From: Cytophagales bacterium
Lineage (GTDB): Bacteria; Bacteroidota; Bacteroidia; Cytophagales; Spirosomataceae
Direction: 5' to 3'
Assembly (NCBI GenBank): GCA_024742395.1
Contig: JANSYO010000014.1
Location: forward strand, 26,565 to 90,564
DNA: 64,000 bases
The notes beneath the pieces were generated by a model, which saw only the letters and a program-made list of their open reading frames with translations, had not been told where the DNA came from and did no database searches. Positions within the stretch are counted from its first letter, which is position 1. Every line of letters starts with the position of its first letter. This document shows, in pieces, positions 40,037 to 49,503 of the stretch. The position numbers and the translations under genes are program-made.

Positions 40037-42244
40037 TTAACCAGATATTTTTTCGAAGAAAGGGAGTACCTCCGTTATATTGGCAAAGTTATATTTTGCA
40101 TCTGAACTTTCCGTACCAACTTTAATGGTATATCCCACGTCATTCAATGCTTTAAACATATCTTCATCTGTTCTGTCATCACCAATGGCCAGAATAAAGT
40201 CGCCTCTTTCCATTTCAAAGATCTCGCGGGCGGCACTTCCTTTGTCTACGCCGGTCATTCTCACCTCAATAACTTTATTACCATCGATGACCTGCAGAGG
40301 CATATTGTTATTAATAACTCTGTAGAGCGAGTCAATAAGCTCTCTTGAACGTAAGAAACCCAGGTCTTTGTCTGCATTTCTGTAATGCCAGGCCAAAGCA
40401 AAAGTTTTTTCTTCAATAAAAGATTTGGCACATCTGTGAACGTGTAAATTCATTTGGTGATAAATCTCCTGTCGCCATTCCTTGTTAAATATTTTCTCCG
40501 TTTGTTTCCAATCTTCGCCACGAAGCCTTCTGGCGGCACCGTGTTCTGTCACAAGGTTTATAGGCAGATGTCCCAGCCACTCATTTAGTGTAGTTTTGTC
40601 TCTGCCACTAATTACTGTTACGATATTCTTAGGGTCTGAAGTGAGTTTTTCAAGCAGGTTTAAAACCCTTTCGTTTGGTCTGGCCATGTAAGGTTCACGC
40701 TGAAAAGGCATCAGAGTGCCATCGTAATCAAGAAACAGCATTCTTTTCTCTGCTTTTTCATAGGCATCGGTCATTTCTTTTCTGATGATCGGTCCTACCT
40801 CTCTGATTTTCTTATTTGCTTGTAAGGTTTTTACTTGGTTTAATTGTGTCATAAAATCGTGGGCCCACATGTTTACATCGTAGGTTCTTATTCTTTCTTG
40901 CATAATCTCCAGGTTTCTGCTCTGCATCATAATTGGCATTGTAAGTGCCCGCTTAATGCCCATTGAGATTTCATCAAGGTCTGTTGGATTTATTAAAACG
41001 GCTTCGCCCAGCTCTGCGGCAGATCCGGCCATTTCACTAAGAACCAAAACACCTCTTAAGTCTTTTCTGCTGGCCACAAATTCTTTAGATACCAGGTTCA
41101 TTCCATCTCTAACTGGAGTAATGAGAGCCACATCGCAGCCTGTATAGGCAGCACATAACTCATCAAAATCTAGGCTGCGGTATTGATAGACGATGGGCTG
41201 CCAGTCCATCTGTCCGAAAGTACCGTTTATTCTTCCTACCAGCTCTTCCAGCTTTCTTTTACTTTCCCCGTATTTTTTAATCACATCTCTTGAGGGTACT
41301 ACCACCAGGTTAAAAGTTACTTTGCCATACCAGTCAGGGTTTTCCTGTAAAAATCGTTCGTAACCCCTTAGCCTGTTTTGTAAACCTTTGGTATAGTCAA
41401 GTCTGTCTACAGAGAAAATGATTTTACCTTCCGGATTGATGTTCGCAATTTTCCGTTTGAGCTTTTTAACCTGTGGTTTGTCAAACGACTTATTGAAAAG
41501 ATTGAAGTCAATGCTAATAGGGAAGAGGTCAGATCTAATGGCTCTGTTTTCGGTCTGAATAATTCTTCTTTTGCTTTCGTATCCAAGAATCATTCTGACC
41601 GACTTCTGAAAATGTAGAACGTAGTCATTGGTATGAAATCCTACCAGATCAGAACCCAGCATGCCCTCCAGAAGGTTTTCTCTCCATTCACGGGGTAGCA
41701 TTCTGAATATTTCAAAAGAAGGAAACGGTATATGAATAAAGAAACCAATGGTGGCATCAGGTAATCTTCTTCTTAGCATTTGTGGCAAAAGAAGCAGCTG
41801 ATAATCATGGACCCAAATGACATCTCCTTCCTCATAATTTTCGGCAATGGCTTTGGCGAATAGCTCGTTTACCTTATGATAAGCTTTGTAATCGTCATGG
41901 TCATATTTGGTAAACGTAGGAAAGTAATGGAAATGTGGCCATAAGGTAGAGTTAGAAAATCCGCTGTAGTGTTTCTCTTTCAGGTTTTTAGGAATGAAAA
42001 CCGGTTTCACTCCGGCAGATTCCTCCGGAAGTTGCTTCTTAGCTTCAGTCCATTCTTTTTCATTGAAGTCGGCGTTTCCGTACCAGTGCATTTCGCTAAA
42101 ACTGCCAGCCGAATTTTCCATGTAGCTTTTCAAAGCTGAAACAAGGCCGCCACTGCTCATGCTAAACTTAAAGTTACCATCTTCTTCCTGTAACTGATAG
42201 GGAAGGCGGTTCGAAACGATTAGTAATCTTTTTGGCTTTTGCAT
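40037..42244 (-). CDS. Bifunctional trehalose-6-phosphate synthase / trehalose-phosphatase
   Basis: A 735-residue fusion. The N-terminal GT20 OtsA domain (about 1-470) has LLIVSNRLPYQ, IWVHDYQLLLLPQMLR, FSVDRLDYTKGLQNRL and VRDGMNLVSKEFVA. The C-terminal HAD-type OtsB domain (about 495-735) has FLDYDGTLMPF near residue 500, the nucleophile/acid-base pair, and AIGDDRTDEDMFKALN. It makes trehalose from UDP-glucose and glucose-6-phosphate in one chain, an arrangement common in Bacteroidota. The MscS gene follows 7 bp later. Confidence 0.95.
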   Translation of the reverse strand: MQKPKRLLIVSNRLPYQLQEEDGNFKFSMSSGGLVSALKSYMENSAGSFSEMHWYGNADFNEKEWTEAKKQLPEESAGVKPVFIPKNLKEKHYSGFSNSTLWPHFHYFPTFTKYDHDDYKAYHKVNELFAKAIAENYEEGDVIWVHDYQLLLLPQMLRRRLPDATIGFFIHIPFPSFEIFRMLPREWRENLLEGMLGSDLVGFHTNDYVLHFQKSVRMILGYESKRRIIQTENRAIRSDLFPISIDFNLFNKSFDKPQVKKLKRKIANINPEGKIIFSVDRLDYTKGLQNRLRGYERFLQENPDWYGKVTFNLVVVPSRDVIKKYGESKRKLEELVGRINGTFGQMDWQPIVYQYRSLDFDELCAAYTGCDVALITPVRDGMNLVSKEFVASRKDLRGVLVLSEMAGSAAELGEAVLINPTDLDEISMGIKRALTMPIMMQSRNLEIMQERIRTYDVNMWAHDFMTQLNQVKTLQANKKIREVGPIIRKEMTDAYEKAEKRMLFLDYDGTLMPFQREPYMARPNERVLNLLEKLTSDPKNIVTVISGRDKTTLNEWLGHLPINLVTEHGAARRLRGEDWKQTEKIFNKEWRQEIYHQMNLHVHRCAKSFIEEKTFALAWHYRNADKDLGFLRSRELIDSLYRVINNNMPLQVIDGNKVIEVRMTGVDKGSAAREIFEMERGDFILAIGDDRTDEDMFKALNDVGYTIKVGTESSDAKYNFANITEVLPFFEKISG

Positions 42245-42495
42245 AGTATTTTAAAATGAATGTTAAATTCAAAAAGTGCAATTTATATTAGGAGCTACGT
42301 CGATGTAATGTTCTCTAATACCATATTAGAATAATCCTAAATATTATAAAATGACGTAAATTGTACTCTTTGATTGATCTTAATATACGAAAAACGTATG
42401 GTCAATCCTATTTTTGCAATGATCTTATGCATTTGCACTGTATTAATAAAGTACAATTTATGCCTGTGCCAATCGTCCTAATTTAATGCGGATAT

Positions 42496-43872
42496 TTAAC
42501 CGAATAAATCTGAGAAAACATCTTCAAGTTTTTGACAAGCAAATATTTCAATATTGAATTTTGATGGGTCAAGGCCTTTCATGTTATTCTCAGAAATGAA
42601 AATCTTTTTGAAGCCTAATTTCTCAGCTTCAGAAATTCTTGATTCAATTCTACTCACAGCTCTTATCTCACCACCCAGGCCTACCTCTGCAGCAAAGCCG
42701 TAAGATTGACTCACGGAGAGATCTTCATATGACGAAGCCACGGCAACGCATACGGCCAGATCTATGGCAGGGTCTTCTACCTTTAGCCCGCCGGCTACAT
42801 TCAGGAATACGTCCTGTGTTCCGAGCCTAAAGCCCCCTCTTTTTTCTAAAACGGCCAGTAGCATCTGAAGCCTGCGGGTATCAAAGCCATTGCTGGTTCT
42901 TTGTGGGGTGCCGTAATTCGCTGTACTAACCAGAGCCTGAATTTCAATATTCAGAGGTCTGTTTCCCTCCATCATTGAGGCTATGCTAATTCCACTTATT
43001 TGATCTGTTCTATCTGAAATTAATATTTCAGAAGGATTACTAACTTCTCTTAAACCATCGGCCAGCATTTCATAAATACCGAGTTCAGAAGTACTTCCAA
43101 AACGGTTTTTAGTAGTTCTTAAAATTCTATAGGCCATATAACGGTCGCCTTCAAACTGCAATACAGTATCCACCATATGTTCCAATACTTTTGGACCGGC
43201 GAGGCTGCCCTCTTTTGTAATGTGGCCAATCATCAGCACGGGAATATCAGACTCTTTGGCGAAAGTCATAAATTCTGCCGCACATTCCTTTATTTGAGAT
43301 ACGGACCCCGCTCCGGATTCAATAAGCGGTGAGACCATAGTTTGAATCGAATCCACGATTATGACATCCGGCTCCAGAAGCTCAATTTGTTTAAAGATGG
43401 CATCTGTTGCTGTTTCAGTTAATATATAGCAGCGATCATTCTGGCTTTTAATTCGGCTAGCTCGCATTTTTAGCTGCTGCTCACTTTCTTCTCCGGAAAT
43501 ATACAAGACATTGTAATCTGTCAGACTTAGGGCCAATTGAAGCATCAAAGTAGATTTGCCAATACCTGGCTCGCCTCCTATCAGTATTAATGAGCCGGGT
43601 ACCAGGCCACCACCTAGCACCCTGTTGAATTCCTCATCCTCGGTGTTTATCCGGTAGCGTTCCAGTGTGGCTATTTCATTAATTCTTTTCGGCTTCGATT
43701 TCGGTTTAGATTGTTGAGAACCAAATCGCCAATTACCCTTCTCTGGCTCGTCTTTTGCGATGAGTTCTTCTACCAGGGAATTCCATTGATTACAAGATGG
43801 ACACTTCCCTAACCATTTTGGGGAATTGTAACCGCAGTTTTGACAGAAATACGCTGTTTTAACTTTTGCCAT
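42496..43872 (-). CDS. radA: DNA repair protein RadA
   Basis: A 458-residue protein of standard length. The N-terminal zinc finger has C10, C13, C24 and C27 (YFCQNCGYNSPKWLGKCPSC). The RecA-like ATPase has Walker A GGEPGIGKST (99-108), DVIIVDSIQTM and the RadA-specific KNRFG motif in TTKNRFGSTSE. The C-terminal Lon-like domain has DPAIDLAVCVAVASSYEDL and GLGGEIRAVSRIESRI. It is a DnaB-like branch-migration motor acting in recombination. The 251 bp between it and the otsAB fusion hold only AT-rich DNA. Confidence 0.96.
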   Translation of the reverse strand: MAKVKTAYFCQNCGYNSPKWLGKCPSCNQWNSLVEELIAKDEPEKGNWRFGSQQSKPKSKPKRINEIATLERYRINTEDEEFNRVLGGGLVPGSLILIGGEPGIGKSTLMLQLALSLTDYNVLYISGEESEQQLKMRASRIKSQNDRCYILTETATDAIFKQIELLEPDVIIVDSIQTMVSPLIESGAGSVSQIKECAAEFMTFAKESDIPVLMIGHITKEGSLAGPKVLEHMVDTVLQFEGDRYMAYRILRTTKNRFGSTSELGIYEMLADGLREVSNPSEILISDRTDQISGISIASMMEGNRPLNIEIQALVSTANYGTPQRTSNGFDTRRLQMLLAVLEKRGGFRLGTQDVFLNVAGGLKVEDPAIDLAVCVAVASSYEDLSVSQSYGFAAEVGLGGEIRAVSRIESRISEAEKLGFKKIFISENNMKGLDPSKFNIEIFACQKLEDVFSDLFG

Positions 43873-44063
43873 AAAATGGAAACCTTCGGAGAAACTTTAA
43901 GATTCGAAGTAAATGATATTAATTCAATTTTTGATTAAAAAATGAGGATGGTTTTACTATGCAACGTTCTGGAACAGGTTTACATCTAAATACTAGAACA
44001 TAGGTGGAATACTATTTTTTATGTTGGTTGCGTTTAAAGCGTAGCTACAAAAATTAACAAATA

Positions 44064-44684
44064 ATGAAAAAAGCGATAATTCTAACAGCATTCACATTAA
44101 TTAGCCTGATGGGCTACTCACAATCAGGTTTGGGCGTAAAGGGTGGTGTCTCATTAACCAATATAAGTACCGATGCAGGTTCATTACGAGGCAATATTCA
44201 GGAAAGTCTGGATACTAAAACCGGTTTTGTTTTTGGGGCATGGGGAAGATTGGGCGATAAAGTGTATTTGCAACCCGAGCTTTTAGTGGCCACCAAAGGT
44301 GGTAAGGTAGAAGTAAACTCAGGTTCTGGTGGTCCTGAATTGGTAGATGTAAAGTACACCAACCTTGATATCCCGGTTTTGGTAGGTTTTAAACCACTGA
44401 AATTTTTAAGAGTGATGGGTGGCCCGGTGGCTTCAGTAAAACTTTCTGAAGATAAGAAGTTAAAAGAGGCCTTGGCTGATTATACCACTAACACCGGTGA
44501 TGCTTTTGCCAATTCTACCTGGGGATATCAGTTGGGAGTTGGTGTGAAGTTATTGGGACTCGAAATTGATTTAAGAAGGGAAGGAAGCCTATCAGATATT
44601 AGTGTTTTAAATTTCCAGAACGAAGATAAATTTAGCCAGAGATCTGCCGGATGGCAATTGACCTTAGCTTTTAAGATTATCTGA
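44064..44684 (+). CDS. PorT-family outer-membrane beta-barrel protein
   Basis: A 206-residue exported protein (signal ending GYSQS). The start GLGVKGGVSLTNISTD, the middle GFVFGAWGRLGDKVYLQPELLVATKGGKVEV and NLDIPVLVGFKPLKFLRVMGGP are the typical PorT/OMP_b-brl_2 strands. The chain ends with a barrel-type strand (AGWQLTLAFKII). It is an eight-stranded-type small porin-like protein without known substrate. A terminator follows. Confidence 0.88.
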   Translation: MKKAIILTAFTLISLMGYSQSGLGVKGGVSLTNISTDAGSLRGNIQESLDTKTGFVFGAWGRLGDKVYLQPELLVATKGGKVEVNSGSGGPELVDVKYTNLDIPVLVGFKPLKFLRVMGGPVASVKLSEDKKLKEALADYTTNTGDAFANSTWGYQLGVGVKLLGLEIDLRREGSLSDISVLNFQNEDKFSQRSAGWQLTLAFKII

Positions 44685-44706
44685 TAATCATCAAATATTT
44701 TTATTG

Positions 44707-44741
44707 AATGCCCCTCAGAAATGCCTGTGGGGTATTTTTTT
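44707..44741 (+). terminator. Rho-independent terminator after the PorT-like gene
   Basis: The stem AATGCCCC-T-CAG pairs with CTG-T-GGGGTATT around AAATGC (one G-T pair) and runs into seven T. It lies 23 bp after the barrel gene stop. Confidence 0.75.
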
Positions 44742-44793
44742 AGCATGATCTTTGCACTAAATTTATCAGTCAGAGAAACGGAATCTATACTGT

Positions 44794-45543
44794 ATGCAAT
44801 CAATTCTACATAAAAAGAAATATGTTGGTATTTTCTTTTTTGTCTTTCTGGGTTCGCTCGCTACACAAGCAAAGGACCTTGAAAATAAGACAGGAGGTCT
44901 GACAGTTTTTTTTATGGAGGGTTTTGATAAGTCATTGCATAGCGTAAAAGATACTTCCAGCTTATTTTACTATTCCTTCCAACATCAGCAAACAGTCAAG
45001 TATAAGGATTATGTCAATGATGTAGGCTATTCATTTATTACGGCCTGTAAAGGGGGTGAATTAGAACTTATGGCTCCCGATTATGGCGATGATGCCACTT
45101 ATCTATGGGATGGACCATTTAATTTTTCTGCACGTTCTAAGCACATTCAAATCAAAGATATTAACACGAGTTATCAAGGTATTTTTACCGTCAGGGTTCA
45201 GAAGGCTGAGGAGGTGGTGCTTGGAAAAATAAAAGTGATAGTAAAGGACATTCCAAGCGTAGATGTGGTACAAAAATATTTTATGGCACGTGAGCCTGTA
45301 CATGTACAATTGGCTGATTTTGATGAAAAAACCAAGTACGCCTGGGAAGACAAAGACGGAAAGGTGCTTTCGCGATCTCATGACCTTTGGTTGCCCGAAC
45401 AAAAACCCGGAAAAAAGGTTTATAAGCTTACCGCAGATCGTTTTGGATGCAAGGTTCATACTCCTGTTGAGATAGTCATAGAAGATAGGAAAAGAGGTGG
45501 AGCCAAGTTCAATCTGGTAGATGTGCTTAGAGATCCCGGTTAA
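44794..45543 (+). CDS. Secreted protein with Ig/PKD-like repeats
   Basis: A 249-residue protein with an N-terminal signal (KKKYVGIFFFVFLGSLATQA). It reads as two to three beta-sandwich repeats: ELMAPDYGDDATYLWDGPFNFSARSKHIQIKDINTSYQGIFTVRV resembles an Ig-like gliding-motility-type domain, then VQLADFDEKTKYAWEDKDGKVLSRSHDLWLPEQKPGKKVYKLTADRFGC. There is no C-terminal sorting domain. A near-consensus -7 box (GATCTTTG) sits at about 44747. Likely an envelope or adhesin-type protein; exact family not recognised. Confidence 0.65.
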   Translation: MQSILHKKKYVGIFFFVFLGSLATQAKDLENKTGGLTVFFMEGFDKSLHSVKDTSSLFYYSFQHQQTVKYKDYVNDVGYSFITACKGGELELMAPDYGDDATYLWDGPFNFSARSKHIQIKDINTSYQGIFTVRVQKAEEVVLGKIKVIVKDIPSVDVVQKYFMAREPVHVQLADFDEKTKYAWEDKDGKVLSRSHDLWLPEQKPGKKVYKLTADRFGCKVHTPVEIVIEDRKRGGAKFNLVDVLRDPG

Positions 45544-45574
45544 AACGTTTACTTTCGTTTTTTAATCTGAATTT

Positions 45575-45889
45575 TTGATTTTAATCAAAGGACTTAAGAT
45601 TCCCAAAATCAGAGGCATTGCTCTGTTTCCTTTTGTCATTTTAAGGGAGAAGTCACCTCATGCTATTTTGATTAATCATGAGAAGATACACTTAAGACAG
45701 CAGGTAGAGATGCTTCTCATTTTCTTCTATCTGTGGTATGTCATAGAATGGTTTATTCACTTCATGAAAACCAAAAACTTCTGGGCCGCTTATCAGATGA
45801 TTTCGTTTGAAAAAGAAGCTTATGCTCATGAATATGACCTCTCTTACTTAAAGAAAAGAAGATTCTGGGCCTTTTTAAAATGGCTGTGA
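45575..45889 (+). CDS. Small membrane protein with HExxH motif
   Basis: A 104-residue protein from TTG 45575. INHEKIHLRQQVEMLLIFFYLWYVIEWFIHFM combines an HEKIH metal-binding helix with a membrane helix, and SFEKEAYAHEYD lies about 40 residues later, the place and pattern of a third ligand Glu in gluzincin-type metallopeptidases. The size is far below M48/M56 enzymes. It could be a minimal intramembrane metalloprotease or a structural relative. It lies 31 bp after the secreted protein gene, so possibly one operon. Confidence 0.6.
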   Translation: MILIKGLKIPKIRGIALFPFVILREKSPHAILINHEKIHLRQQVEMLLIFFYLWYVIEWFIHFMKTKNFWAAYQMISFEKEAYAHEYDLSYLKKRRFWAFLKWL

Positions 45890-45893
45890 GGCC

Positions 45894-47243
45894 TTAAATT
45901 GTTCGTGAGAAAATGGGTTTTTTCTCCGATTCATTTAAGTGACTATCAAAGAGCATGGCAATGTTTCTTACAAAGGCCCGGCCTTTTTCATTTACCTTGG
46001 CAATTTGGTTATCAAAAGTCATCAAACCATCAACTTTAAAACCCTCTAGTTTATGGTATATATCAGCATCATAAGTACTGTATTCTATTAACTTATCGGT
46101 CTGAAAATGACACATAAGATCTTCAATAATATCCCTGGTTAGAACCTCCCGGTCTGTCAACAAATGACCTTTTATGACCGGCCATTGGCCATTTTCAAGT
46201 TTCTGAAGATATGACTTCAAATTTTTGTCGTTCTGAGCATAAGACCTGTTTCCGTTTCCAATAGATGAGACGCCCAAACCAATTAGGTTTTTGGCACTCT
46301 CTGTGGTATAGCCCATGAAATTTCGATGTAACTCCCTCTGTTCCCTTGCTTTAAACAGGCTGTCAGATGGTTTAGCAAAATGATCCATGCCTACTTCTTG
46401 ATAACCAGCCAGTTCAAATAATTCTTTGCCAAGCTCATATAGGGCTCTTTTGTTATTGCCAAGCGGTAAATCGTCTTCAGAAAAACCTCTTTGTCCGTTC
46501 CCTTTTATCCATGGAACATGGGCATAACTATAAAAGGAGAGTCTGTCAGGGTTTAAAGACAGAGTTTTACTTACCGTTTCTTTGATTGAAGCAGGTGTTT
46601 GAAATGGAAGGCCGTAAACTAAATCATGGCTAATGGATGTATAGCCTATTCTACGGGCCAGTTCTGTCACTTCTTTTACTTTCTCAAACGGCTGTACTCT
46701 ATGAATAGCTTTCTGGACTTTGGAGTCGTAGTCCTGCACACCAAAACTGACACGATTGAAGCCCAAATCGTACAAAGTTTGAAGGTGTTCTTCGGAAGTG
46801 TTCATTGGATGACCTTCAAATCCGTAATGGTGGATATCCGGGATGGTTACGGTATCCAAAATTCCGGAAATGAGTTTTTTGAGCTGTTTCGGGCTAAAAA
46901 AACTAGGAGTTCCTCCGCCAAGATGTAATTCTTTCAGAATAGGTTTCCTGGTAAAAAGAGATAGGTAGAGTTGCCATTCTTTCAGAAGAGCACTGATGTA
47001 GGGTTCTTCTACCTTATGATTAATGGTAATGTGTTTATGACATGCACAAAAAGTACACAAGCTTTCGCAATAGGGGAGATGTATATAAATACCGATGCTC
47101 TGATCTTCTTTGAAGGTATTCTTAATGTCTATTTGCCAGTCCTGCAAATTGAATTCAGAGATGTTCCAGGCGGGTACAGTAGGGTAAGAGGTGTATCTTG
47201 GCCCCGCTACATCGTACTTTTGAATAAGCTCTTTCATGTTCAT
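45894..47243 (-). CDS. hemN: Oxygen-independent coproporphyrinogen III oxidase (HemN)
   Basis: A 449-residue radical SAM enzyme. The cluster motif is C59-xxx-C63-xx-C66 (YCESLCTFC), with the GGTPSFFSP SAM-binding strand and the N-terminal RYTSYPTVPAW typical of true HemN rather than HemW. It converts coproporphyrinogen III to protoporphyrinogen IX in haem synthesis without O2. It is convergent with the small HExxH gene and divergent from aroQ. Confidence 0.94.
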   Translation of the reverse strand: MNMKELIQKYDVAGPRYTSYPTVPAWNISEFNLQDWQIDIKNTFKEDQSIGIYIHLPYCESLCTFCACHKHITINHKVEEPYISALLKEWQLYLSLFTRKPILKELHLGGGTPSFFSPKQLKKLISGILDTVTIPDIHHYGFEGHPMNTSEEHLQTLYDLGFNRVSFGVQDYDSKVQKAIHRVQPFEKVKEVTELARRIGYTSISHDLVYGLPFQTPASIKETVSKTLSLNPDRLSFYSYAHVPWIKGNGQRGFSEDDLPLGNNKRALYELGKELFELAGYQEVGMDHFAKPSDSLFKAREQRELHRNFMGYTTESAKNLIGLGVSSIGNGNRSYAQNDKNLKSYLQKLENGQWPVIKGHLLTDREVLTRDIIEDLMCHFQTDKLIEYSTYDADIYHKLEGFKVDGLMTFDNQIAKVNEKGRAFVRNIAMLFDSHLNESEKKPIFSRTI

Positions 47244-47332
47244 AATGCAAAACTAGCTTTGCCTGTTTGCGGCTACGCTGATTTTTATCATATTTGATGA
47301 CTGAATTGCTCATGAAATAGCAACTATTAACT

Positions 47333-47752
47333 ATGAAAAAAATAATCATCATCAATGGCCCAAATCTTAACCTCTTAGGAAAAAGGGAGCCTGAAGTTTA
47401 TGGAAGCCAAACCTTTGAAGATTATTTTGAACTGTTGAAACAAAAAATGAGCGGTGCTGAGCTACATTATTTTCAGAGCAATCATGAAGGAGCCATTATT
47501 GATAAGATACACGAAAAAGGCTTTAGTTTTGATGGTATTATACTTAATGCCGGTGGTCTTACGCATACTTCTGTGGCACTGGCAGATGCCCTGTCATCTG
47601 TAACCACTCCGGCCATTGAAGTGCATATCTCAAACATACATGCCCGCGAAAAATTCAGACATCATTCGTATTTAACTAGCAGATGTGTAGGTATGATCTG
47701 CGGTCTTGGTTTAAAAGGATATGAATTAGCAGTAAGGCATTTTACAGACTAA
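47333..47752 (+). CDS. aroQ: Type II 3-dehydroquinate dehydratase
   Basis: A 139-residue protein of standard length. IINGPNLNLLGKREPEVYG holds the catalytic Arg/Tyr loop, and FQSNHEGAIIDKIHE, NAGGLTHTSVALADAL and EVHISNIHAREKFRHHSY are conserved, with the His of VHISN and the Arg of HARE. It performs the third shikimate step. Its TAA overlaps the stop of the convergent lipoprotein gene by 4 bp (CTAA). Confidence 0.96.
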   Translation: MKKIIIINGPNLNLLGKREPEVYGSQTFEDYFELLKQKMSGAELHYFQSNHEGAIIDKIHEKGFSFDGIILNAGGLTHTSVALADALSSVTTPAIEVHISNIHAREKFRHHSYLTSRCVGMICGLGLKGYELAVRHFTD

Positions 47753-48351
47753 TCCAGAATGCTCTCCAGGTTCTGCCCCATGCTGTTGAACATTGGTTTC
47801 GTACAGGTGATTTTCCCCTTTAATGTCTTCCAGCTTTCAGGGTTTTCTGACTGAGTTGGGTTTGCCAACTTTACATCAAGCTCCAGAGTCAGGCGGTCTT
47901 TGCTGAGTTCTGTAATTCTTACTTCTCCATCCTGATTCATGAATGTGCCCTTATTATAATCTTTCTCCATTGTAACGTAGTCTTGAACTGATACCATGAC
48001 GGTGTTTCCTTCAGAATTCGTTTTAGCCGAGGCAATCAATGGCCTGGTCTTCAGATCTTTTGAACTCAAATTTACCAACAAAGCCAACTCGTCATTCCGA
48101 ATGATGATGTTCAATACATCCGGGATAGCGGTGATTGAGGTCATATATTCTGCTTCTGGAAAATCCCTTCCATCCCAGCTTAAATCCATATCAGTTTTTT
48201 GATCTTCAATGTTGGCGATGCTTTCAATATCCATCTCCATCCCCGTGGCTTTTTCAATAAAGTTTTCGGCCAGACTTTCCGTGGCTTTATCCTTTATACC
48301 ACATGACATTACCACTCCGCATAGAAGTAGATTTAAAACTATTTTTTTCAT
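47749..48351 (-). CDS. Uncharacterised lipoprotein
   Basis: Not recognised. The open frame extends to 48486, but the start at 48351 gives a clear lipoprotein signal (MKKIVLNLLLCGVVMSC) and lies 2 bp after the neighbour gene stop, so the upstream extension is rejected. The mature part of about 185 residues carries an acidic helix and beta strands (VMVSVQDYVTMEKDYNKGTF, RLTLELDVKLANP). It is the last gene of a small minus-strand envelope operon with the two genes upstream. Confidence 0.7.
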   Translation of the reverse strand: MKKIVLNLLLCGVVMSCGIKDKATESLAENFIEKATGMEMDIESIANIEDQKTDMDLSWDGRDFPEAEYMTSITAIPDVLNIIIRNDELALLVNLSSKDLKTRPLIASAKTNSEGNTVMVSVQDYVTMEKDYNKGTFMNQDGEVRITELSKDRLTLELDVKLANPTQSENPESWKTLKGKITCTKPMFNSMGQNLESILD

Positions 48352-48353
48352 GA

Positions 48354-48776
48354 TTACTGATAATAGTATTTGATTTGAAACAGGAAAAAGCCTCCAATGA
48401 GAAAGTTTAACAGAAGGCCCACCACAGAGAATTGAAGAATATTGGCCAGCATGGTAAGTACAAAGCCGCCAAAAATTAATAACCAACCTCTTCGCTTTTT
48501 ATCCATTAATGGCTTAATGGCAAGAAGATCTATCACCATGGCGGCCATTGAACATAAGATAGCCAACGATTCAAGAAAGTGACCAGAAAATAAGTTCAAA
48601 GCATAAGATAGTCCTGAAAGGCCAATGGCAAGAAGAGAAAGCGGTGCAAAAATCAGAATGATCCAAGGGGCATATTTCACCAGGGCTTCTCTCCAGGTAG
48701 TCGGTAGTTGAATTGGAGACTTAACCGTGAAAAGCGGTGTTAAGGCATTCTCCAAGGGCAAAAGAACAGCTTCCAT
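48354..48776 (-). CDS. Small integral membrane protein
   Basis: A 140-residue protein with four predicted TM segments (about 34-56, 63-85, 98-113 and 117-138) and an N-terminal cytoplasmic-type stretch with Pro/Thr (PIQLPTTWREALVKYAPW). No enzymatic motif; family not recognised. It is tightly packed between two lipoprotein genes (1-2 bp gaps), so the three are surely one transcript and may form a membrane complex. Confidence 0.7.
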   Translation of the reverse strand: MEAVLLPLENALTPLFTVKSPIQLPTTWREALVKYAPWIILIFAPLSLLAIGLSGLSYALNLFSGHFLESLAILCSMAAMVIDLLAIKPLMDKKRRGWLLIFGGFVLTMLANILQFSVVGLLLNFLIGGFFLFQIKYYYQ

Positions 48777-48777
48777 C

Positions 48778-49482
48778 TTATAATTTTTTAATGACTAGTT
48801 GAGCAATTTCTTTAGCCATTGACAAAGCTTTTTCTTTGTCTCCTGATGCTTTCACGGTGAGAAAGAAGATATCAGTGCCTGAAACAACGGTTAGTTGACC
48901 GGTTTTGTTACTCCAACTTGCAGCCTCTCCAATACCCTCTATATCACTGCGATCTTCGTCCTTATAGGTGTAATCTGAAGCGTATTTCTCTATATTCTTG
49001 TCATCTAAACCTAGATCTTTCGCTTTTTCGGCTATTTGTTCTTTTGACACTGTAATGCCCTTATTTAGTCTTTCAAGGATGGTTTTGTAACCCTCTAAGG
49101 CCTCCGCTTTTGTTTTTGGAGTTAAAGTACTGAAATTGAGTCCCACACTATAATAGCCTTTTTGAGCAGTACTGGCCACAGCAGACGCATCTCCGCTTTT
49201 TGCAGCATTTAATATATTGGCAATACTTTCTTCCTGAGAGGCCTTCTCACTTTCTACTTCCCAGCTGAAACTACAGACACCGTAATTGTTATTTTGAGTC
49301 AATTCGACCTCACTAAGTGCAGCTACTTGCTTAACTTCTTCTGCCTTCAGTAGATCACAGGGTTCTCTTTCAGTTTTTGGGATAGAGGCTTCTATTTTCT
49401 CTTGCAATGTCTCTGATTTTTCACCTGACTGGCAGGCAGAGATTATCAATCCTAGTGCGATGAGGCTAATAATTTTTTTCAT
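48778..49482 (-). CDS. Lipoprotein resembling DUF3558-type proteins
   Basis: A 234-residue lipoprotein (signal ending LIISAC). The mature part has PCDLLKAEEVKQVAAL, a cysteine pair candidate (CDLL and CSFSW), and GIGEAASWS followed by QLTVVSGTDIFFLTVKAS, then a helix with AKEIAQLVIKKL. This order resembles DUF3558-like solute-binding-type lipoproteins. It heads the three-gene envelope operon. Confidence 0.6.
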   Translation of the reverse strand: MKKIISLIALGLIISACQSGEKSETLQEKIEASIPKTEREPCDLLKAEEVKQVAALSEVELTQNNNYGVCSFSWEVESEKASQEESIANILNAAKSGDASAVASTAQKGYYSVGLNFSTLTPKTKAEALEGYKTILERLNKGITVSKEQIAEKAKDLGLDDKNIEKYASDYTYKDEDRSDIEGIGEAASWSNKTGQLTVVSGTDIFFLTVKASGDKEKALSMAKEIAQLVIKKL

Positions 49483-49503
49483 GGCTATAGTAGTAATATG
49501 GTT

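Noticed and set aside
48352..48486. N-terminal extension of the lipoprotein gene ending at 47749
   Set aside because: It overlaps the coding region of the neighbouring membrane protein in another frame, while the internal ATG at 48351 gives a perfect lipoprotein signal.
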